64,000 nucleotides of DNA from Styela clava (lineage: Eukaryota > Chordata > Ascidiacea > Stolidobranchia > Styelidae): assembly GCF_964204865.1 (NCBI RefSeq), contig NC_135258.1:10407001-10471000 (forward strand), in the 5' to 3' direction. Both the position numbers and the translations under genes were made by a program. Numbering within the stretch: position 1 is the stretch's first letter; each line of letters opens with the position of its first letter. The notes under the pieces are model-generated. The model was not told the DNA's origin. It made no database searches and saw only the letters and a list, made by a program, of their open reading frames with translations. This document shows positions 57,838 through 64,000 of the stretch, in pieces.

Positions 57838-57945
57838 CTGCTCCAAATTTTGCTTGTGCATTCATCATATCTCGGACTAGAAGCCTATCGATTGGATGAA
57901 TTATGTCGTATAATTAGCGAGTCATTAATTAATTAGTGATGAAAA
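57838..57945 (+). repeat. Interspersed repeat R1, copy 3
   Basis: AATCTGCTCCAAATTTTGCT, CATATCTCGGACTAGAAGCC, TTGGATGAATTATGTCGTAT and AGTCATTAATTAATTAGTGA match the reverse complement of 3071-3190. Confidence 0.7.
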
Positions 57946-59879
57946 GATCTAGATTTTTGCAAAACGAGAGAACGTGTATTGTCTAGATTTTTGAGGCTAG
58001 AGCGCGCATGTGATGAGTGTGTGTGTGCGATGCGCAAGTTTCCATCGAGAAAGTTTCCACGCTATTGAGTCAGAGCGAAGGATACACGCCGCTAGATCTA
58101 TCTATAAGTCGACGATATCTGATCGCTATCTCGTTATTTTCTTGTTAGAAATTTTAGCTTTATATTTCATTCAGCAATACCTAGCTACCCAATAGACATT
58201 GAACTTTCTGGTAAAATCAATATTTCAAACGTTCTGAAGTTTAGTGACACATTCAAAACTTTGGATTTAGTGACAGATTCGAAACTAAACCAAATAATAC
58301 GTTTATCATTTATTAATTTTGTGGCGAAAAGCCCGGCAGTCGCCCTCAGAGATCGAAGTCGACTTGTTTTTAAATTTGGGTAGCATTCTAAATTTTGGTA
58401 AATACATGGGTGGATGACTTGGTGCATTTGCACTCATTGAAATATATAGTTTTTAATGACTTATGCGTCCATTGGGGGGGGGATTTTTTTTTTTTACAAA
58501 GAATGACAGTCGTTCTGTTATTAAGGCCTATGTTGTTATATTTATCACTATGATTGTTGGTAACTGTTCTGGATGCTTTGTATTACCTGTTCATATCAAA
58601 TAATATTTATTTTATACAAAAAATGTGATTTAAACACAAAAATATAAGTAAGTAAATGACAAAGGGGAGACGAAAATAGATACTTTTTTAAAATTGTAAA
58701 TGAACTTTGTAGGTGTATCTTTCTGTCTTTCGCTTCCTGTTGTGTTCATTTGCGTCATCCACACAACTTTGTATTCAACTCAGGCCGTGTTTTTTATACC
58801 TGACTCCGTTGAAAATTTGAGTAAGGGTTGGATAAATGAAAAAGCATATGGTTATCTTGCCAACAATATCTTGCCTGTCTGAAAGGAACTTGAAGGAGTG
58901 GATGTTGTTGATGGCAGAACTGAAAAATTATATCCAAATGAATAAGAAGCGTTAAACTGATTTGGCATCCAAGCAAACGCTTTGTAATAGGCATTTCCTG
59001 TATCCAGTTACATTTTTGGTGAAGTAGTTCTTTTCTTCAGTAACTGTGAGTGAAAGAAATTTAATTAATGCAAAATAATGATTGTATATGATTTCTTTTG
59101 AATAGGATGAAGCCATTTCTGATCCGAAACAATTTTTAACAAAACGGATATCACAAGTTATAAAAAGTACATATATTAAATTTCCGATTTACAAAGTTCA
59201 TATTTTAATTTTTCTGTAGCATTTGCAAAAAGTCCGGAGAGAGTCCGATTGTAATCCACTGTCATAAAGTATGGGAGTATTTTATGTGTTATCTGATTAC
59301 ATGACCTGAAATTTAACTCGCGACTCTGATCATAACTCATGTTTCCATAGTTAAATTTGTTTCATTACGATAGTCTGGGAAAGCTCGCGTTTTCTCACCT
59401 TTTTCATTGTTTTGATGACAGTTTTCCTTTATATAATGCTTCTCAGTAGTGCATGATTAAAGAGCTATGTAACCAGTGGTGACATTCAGGGGGTTCGCAC
59501 GTTCTTGAAATGACGTGACTATCATCGAACCCGTTCCTGAGCTGAAGACTAATGTAATATTCGGCATTTTGAAAAGTAATGTATTATATCGAATTAAAGC
59601 GTGCCATGTTAATGTAGCTTACGCAGAATCATAAATTAGTAAATATGGTGTTTAGGTATAGGATTATAAGTTTGGCATAGTTTTATGAAATATGGGAACC
59701 TGGAGCGAGTTCTATACCAAAGAGAACCTGTTTTTAAACTACTGAATCGCACCACTGTATGTAACCATACATTTCATAAAACGTTGATTACATGTCTATC
59801 TAGAGTTTTAGTATATGGATTTCTTTTAATTTACCTCTTCAACGAATATCCACAAGCTTCAGTGAATGCTTTGGCCTCT

Positions 59880-60705
59880 TGTTCCGTATCCACATTCTCT
59901 CTCTCGTCTAATTTGGAGAGATTTCTCACTGAAGTAGAATGAATCGGGTGATCTCGGTCACATTCATCTTTAACGGTGCTTGGGCAATTTGGAGGAATCG
60001 CGACGTCACTGTTACTAGGACACTGTTATTTGTAGTTTGACCTTGGCTTATCCTTTTGACGTCATCATTGGTAATATCGAAATTTGTATCGGCACGAGTC
60101 ATTTCGAATATTGGAGTACGAAAATCATTCTCGATGACGATTCTTTTGGATTCTGTGAATATATACAGAAAATTAAATAGTATAGTTGAAGGTAAAATGC
60201 TAACCTCGAAAAACTTATTTGTACTCTTCATATAAATTGCGTTTTGCATTGATCAGATTAGATTCTTGAGCTTGTTGTCTACCAGTGCCATTAAGCTTAA
60301 TATGTAAATAAATGTAAGTATAAAAAAATATATAAGTTGTTATGATGTATACAAATGGAACCAACGAAATTAGTTTAATTGGACCAACTTGAGCAGCCAT
60401 AACTCTTTGTCTTTCTGCACTCAAGTTAAATTTTACACATTGGCAATTTTTACATTTACAGAACCGTTTGTGACCTTTCAAACGCGAATTTCGCCTCGAT
60501 TTTGACATCTGCGAAGTTTTAAAATACTTTTATTGAAACCATTGTAGCATTTAGGCACATAAAACGAAAATTGCACATTATGTCATATCACTCACCTGGT
60601 GCACTTTGGTGCTAAGTTGGAAACATCACTATGATTGTTTGGTAGACTCTGGCTCACACACCCTGGAAGCTTGTAGATTCCACTGGGATAGATGTATGAT
60701 AACTA
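59880..60705 (-). pseudogene. DMRT remnant, exons 1-4 (minus), frameshifted
   Basis: Minus-strand first exon (about 60600-60700), second exon (about 60387-60508), third exon (about 60222-60285) and fourth exon (about 59890-60150) are recognisable. The second exon lacks one T after GCGTT, so the DM frame stops; a later Cys is Phe (CVKFNL). The third exon lacks a base (GCACTGGTAGACAACAAG). The fourth exon loses the frame after TTNNS. The minus-strand upstream module survives at 60913-60955. It is more complete than the equivalent remnant at 52.7 kb, so the two decayed separately after the duplication. Confidence 0.82.
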
Positions 60706-62099
60706 TTGTTGTTGGGAGGCATGCATAGTTCAGTGTTTTTGAAATAATCTGATAAGTTAATGAAATCTTAATTTTATCTCAATTTATTTCAAATGATAAA
60801 TAAAACAAAAGAATTCAATTGTTCAGTAATTACCTTCGGTTCCATCGAACAGAAACAATATATAGTGCAGATGATAACAATTATAACGAAGATGTTGCTA
60901 TTGTTAAAATTGAATTCCTGTGACACGCGATTATTACTATTGTTGTTTACTTTATCAAATATTAAGTTATGTTCACGCGACCTCGTTTCCTCTTAATACT
61001 AATATTAATTGTAATTTACTAGTAAAAAATTTATGAACTATGTGAACTGATTGAAATCTTTTAACTTGGTCTAGCCTAGGACATTCTAATCATTGTGAAA
61101 GCATTAGTAGCCTAAACCATGTTCCTTGTAATTGAAAAAAAATTACAAAAACTAAAATATAATACTTCAGACTTTATATTGGTTACGTGTTGAATAAATT
61201 GCTGAATGACGTTATGCATTGCTGAATATATACAATATGAGCTTTGTAAAACAAGGATAAAATCACTAATGAAGTAGAAAAATACATACAAGATTTAATC
61301 GTCATCCATGATTAATCAACTCTATAAACAAATTGTTATCTGTGGTCGATTTCCCGAATTGCCAATCGGAAATGAATTAGCTGTTTCTATCGTTTTTGTT
61401 TATTCCGAGTTGTTCAGTAATAGATAACAGAAAACAATAATGAATCGCATGTGTAACGTATACAGAGGCCATTTAAATTGAATTCATTCAGATTTGTAGA
61501 AAAAATTATTTAGAAATAAATTGAACAAAATCAATGTTCATGCTTTCATATTAAAGTTGTACTAGTTTTTTTAAGAATATGAGCATAATTGCGCTTCTTC
61601 TGCCCAAAAGTTTTTGACAATAATATTTCACAGATAATTAATTACAAATATTTTTAATTGTACTAAACAAATATGCAGCCGGCGCTACTTTATTCGGGAA
61701 ACATGGCTATTGATATTGGCATTCACATATTTTTGTTGATTGAATCTCAGAGGTAACAAAACATTTCATCCCTATTCAAAATTTATTTCGAATGCCATAG
61801 TTAGAAATCTGTTTTGGAACTTATACAGGTATATTTTTAATAACATCAAAAATAGCAATTTGAACGAGAAGCAAGAATACGCAGGCACGCAAAAAAACAA
61901 GTTGATATATTTCTATTACATATTTTGAATTAAAGCTTAGACGATATTAATTAATAAGACGATTAGACGATAATAATAATAAATATTCTATAACTTAACG
62001 TACAAGGTCCAATTATTATAAAAAAGCGTAATGTAGTTTCCTAAAAATGAACGAAATAAGTAATAAAAGGAAACGCGGTCGTGTGAGCACGACAAAATA

Positions 62100-62323
62100 T
62101 TTGTCAAAGTAAACAAGTAAACAATAGGACTAATCGCGTGTCACAGGAATTCAATTTGAACAAAGGTGAGATCTTCGTAATATTTGTTATCAGTTGTTTT
62201 ACAAATTGTTTTTGTTAAATGGAAACGCAGATAATTAGTGAACAATGCATCTCGTCAAACCTTTTGTTTTATTTTATAATTGCGATAAAAGAAGAAAAAA
62301 TTTAGATTATACGCATATATAAG
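62100..62323 (+). promoter_or_regulatory. Upstream module and TATA box of DMRT-5
   Basis: CAAAGTAAACAAGTAAACAA, CGCGTGTCAC (62135-62144) then AGGAATTCAATTTGAAC, GTTATCAGTTGTTTTAC, GTTAAATGGAAACGCAGATA with ATTAGTGAACAATGCA, and TATATAAG at 62316-62323, 86 bp before the ATG. Confidence 0.65.
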
Positions 62324-62408
62324 AACAGTTCGGATTGTAGTGGAAAAATCGTAACTTGACGATACATTATTATTACACTGAGTAAAAAACCTTTAGAATT
62401 TTTGAACT

Positions 62409-63945
62409 ATGGATACTTTTCATGTACAGCAATTGCCATACGTAAATCCCAGTGATATCTATAAGAATAAAAGACCTGTGAGTCAAAGCAGTCTACCAAA
62501 CGATCATAGTAATGTACCCAACAGAGCACCAAAGTGCGCAAGGTGAGTAATTTGTTTTCCATTTTTATTTATTATGCCTAAATGTTACAACAGTTTCATA
62601 GAAAAATTTCAAATTTACAGGTGTCGAAATCATGGTGAAATCAATGATTTGAAAGGTCATAAACGATTTTGCAAATGGAAGAACTGCGAATGTGTGAAAT
62701 GTAACTTGATTGCAGAAAGACAAAGAGTTATGGCTGCTCAAGTATGTTCGATTAATTCAATTTTTTAGTTCTTGTTTATATCATAACAAATCTTTTGTTT
62801 ACTATATACATTTATATATAAATTTTAGGTGGCACTACGCCGACAACAAGCTCAGGAATCTAATCTAATTAATGCAAAACGTAATTTATATGCAGAGTAC
62901 ATTGATGTTGTTCAAGGTAAATAAATATTTTATATTGTGTATAAGATTTTGTGAATAAGTTTGTAGCAAGATTTAGAATTGCATTATATATTTACAGCAC
63001 CCAAACGAATCAAGTTTGAAACAGATTTAATCACGCCGACATTTGACAGGACTGGTTTGGAATCGCTCTTAGATAAGAACAGTGCTTGCATGGAGAACTG
63101 CAAAACTACGAATAACAGTGATACAACTTCAGGATGTTTCTCATTATCTCCGAACGGTGATGCCTCGACTACTTCAGATTACTCGAATACAGCTAATGAT
63201 AAATGTGGACAAGTTTTGCCAATTCATTCTACTCCAGTGAGAAATTTTCCCAAATTAGGCCAGAAAGATAATTTGGAAATAGGACGAGACGACTCATATT
63301 ACATTGAATCTTGTGAAAATTCAATGAGGAGGTAGGTTTATACAAAATATTATATTGAAATCCTAGATGTAACTGAATATTGTGTTTCATGTTTTTTAAT
63401 ATCTCATTCGTTTTATTGCAGAACGTTCCAGGCATTGGTTCGAACATTTCCAACAATTCTTCCAAGTACGATTCTTGAAAAATTGAACGAATGTGATGAT
63501 AATGTTATCAAAACAATGGAAGAGGTGAGGAATTAATATGTGACTTCAAATCACAAATCTTTCAATTTATTTAGTTATTGCGATCAAACTCATTTGCAAG
63601 ATGCAAGTTGTTTAAAATACCAATTTGTGATCAAAATCAAGTCAATTTGTTTTTCTTTGCTCACTATCAGCACTATAAAACCCTTTAATATGAATTAACT
63701 TTAATTCTTCTCAACAGTTATTGAAGAAGAGATCTGCTTCCTCAACAGAGTCAGCAAACGCTGAAGCATGTTCTCGCCTACCAAAGCAGTTACCCTGTTA
63801 CCCTGGATTATTGGGATATAATTCAACAGTTTTACCAACATCATTCAACCCATCGACTTTTTTCCAAACAGACTTGCTGAAAAGATATCCCTATGTTCCA
63901 TTATTTATCAACCCCTATTCTAGTGTCCAAAGAAATTTAGTATAA
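62409..63945 (+). CDS. DM-domain transcription factor DMRT-5 (intact)
   Basis: Exons 62409-62542, 62621-62741, 62829-62916, 62998-63331, 63422-63524 and 63718-63945 give 1008 nt, 335 aa. Same build as DMRT-4: start [18 protein letters not shown] domain (about residues 41-95) with [20 protein letters not shown] and [20 protein letters not shown]; linker with [12 protein letters not shown] and [13 protein letters not shown]-like segment (about 226-262) with [21 protein letters not shown]-terminus [20 protein letters not shown]. The linker is the most changed part against DMRT-4. A further unit may follow beyond the window, because the duplication is cut by the window edge. Confidence 0.9.
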
Positions 63946-64000
63946 ATATTTTGTAAAGAAGGTTTTGTGGGCTGACGAAAATTACATTTTAGTACGAGGA

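Larger units (their letters stand above)
56413..59429. other. 3' flank of DMRT-4 and decayed third copy of the A-type gene flank
   Basis: From 57.05 kb the order of pieces follows the A-type copies: a DMA-exon remnant, then TACTATTAAGATTTATTTAT and GACAGTCCAGTAATT (as at 44.86-44.97 kb), then TTATTAAGGCCTATG and CACTATGATTGTTGGTAA (as at 45.46-45.5 kb), then AGGATGAAGCCATTTCTGAT (as at 51.49 kb). Unrelated sequence including R1 interrupts it at 57.6-58.4 kb. No active gene is present. Confidence 0.6.
59430..64000 (+). repeat. Segmental duplication B, copy 2 (contains DMRT-5), runs to the window end
   Basis: Collinear with 52317-56580. It shares AATTAAAGCGTGCCATGTTA, GTTCACGCGACCTCGTTTCC, AGGAAACGCGGTCGTGTGAG and the complete gene. 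Confidence 0.8.

Noticed and set aside
1-64000. CRISPR arrays, tRNA or rRNA genes
   Set aside because: No regularly spaced short repeats with unique spacers, no cloverleaf with T-loop GGTTCGAATCC and matching arms, and no rRNA-like stretch was seen on either strand.

Overview
The window is animal nuclear DNA. It is AT-rich, its genes are broken into short exons with GT-AG introns, it contains metazoan families (DM-domain factors, LRRC27, a GPS/GAIN receptor piece, a C-type-lectin fold), and it is dense in hAT-type DNA transposons, palindromic MITEs and one LTR element with an envelope-like gene. An invertebrate deuterostome, most likely an ascidian tunicate, fits best. That is an inference from gene style, not a proof.

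Layout. 0.3-1 kb: C-terminal part of an adhesion-GPCR-like gene (GPS motif), possibly broken. 1.35-6.8 kb: transposon-rich, with two hAT-type elements showing 8-bp target duplications, a third hAT remnant with a decayed transposase, and two nested palindromic MITEs. 7.0-9.8 kb (-): a GH5 endo-beta-mannanase gene, seven exons recovered. 12.3-19.1 kb (+): a complete 12-exon LRRC27-like gene predicted to encode 499 aa. 19.1-23.7 kb: repeats only. 23.7-27.3 kb (+): a secreted or surface protein with a Thr-rich linker and a C-terminal C-type-lectin-like domain, N-terminus not found. 28.3-29.4 kb: decayed coding remnant. 29.4-34.8 kb: LTR element with two ~449-bp LTRs about 98% identical; most of gag-pol is deleted and the envelope-like gene is interrupted. 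35.0-35.4 kb: minisatellite. 35.75-37.0 kb: inverted second copy of the hAT element at 1.36 kb.

37.6-64 kb is the notable part: a cluster of DM-domain (DMRT) genes that also carry a DMA-like segment. Four have intact six-exon reading frames: DMRT-1 (-), DMRT-3, DMRT-4 and DMRT-5 (+). One, DMRT-2 (+), is nearly intact but has two disabling changes. Four more are remnants, at 46.8-47.5 (-), 52.7-53.0 (-), 57.05-57.3 (+) and 59.9-60.7 (-). All five full-length copies share the same exon phases (2,0,1,2,0). The units are head-to-head pairs: a minus-strand and a plus-strand DMRT share an intergenic region with a repeated upstream module (GTAAACA, then CRCGTGTCAC, then a block with TTATCA and GATAAT). 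In three of the four pairs the minus-strand partner has decayed.

The gene names DMRT-1 to DMRT-5 are local labels by position and do not claim orthology to vertebrate DMRT1-5. All exon models were built by hand from reading-frame continuity and splice sites, without transcripts or database searches.
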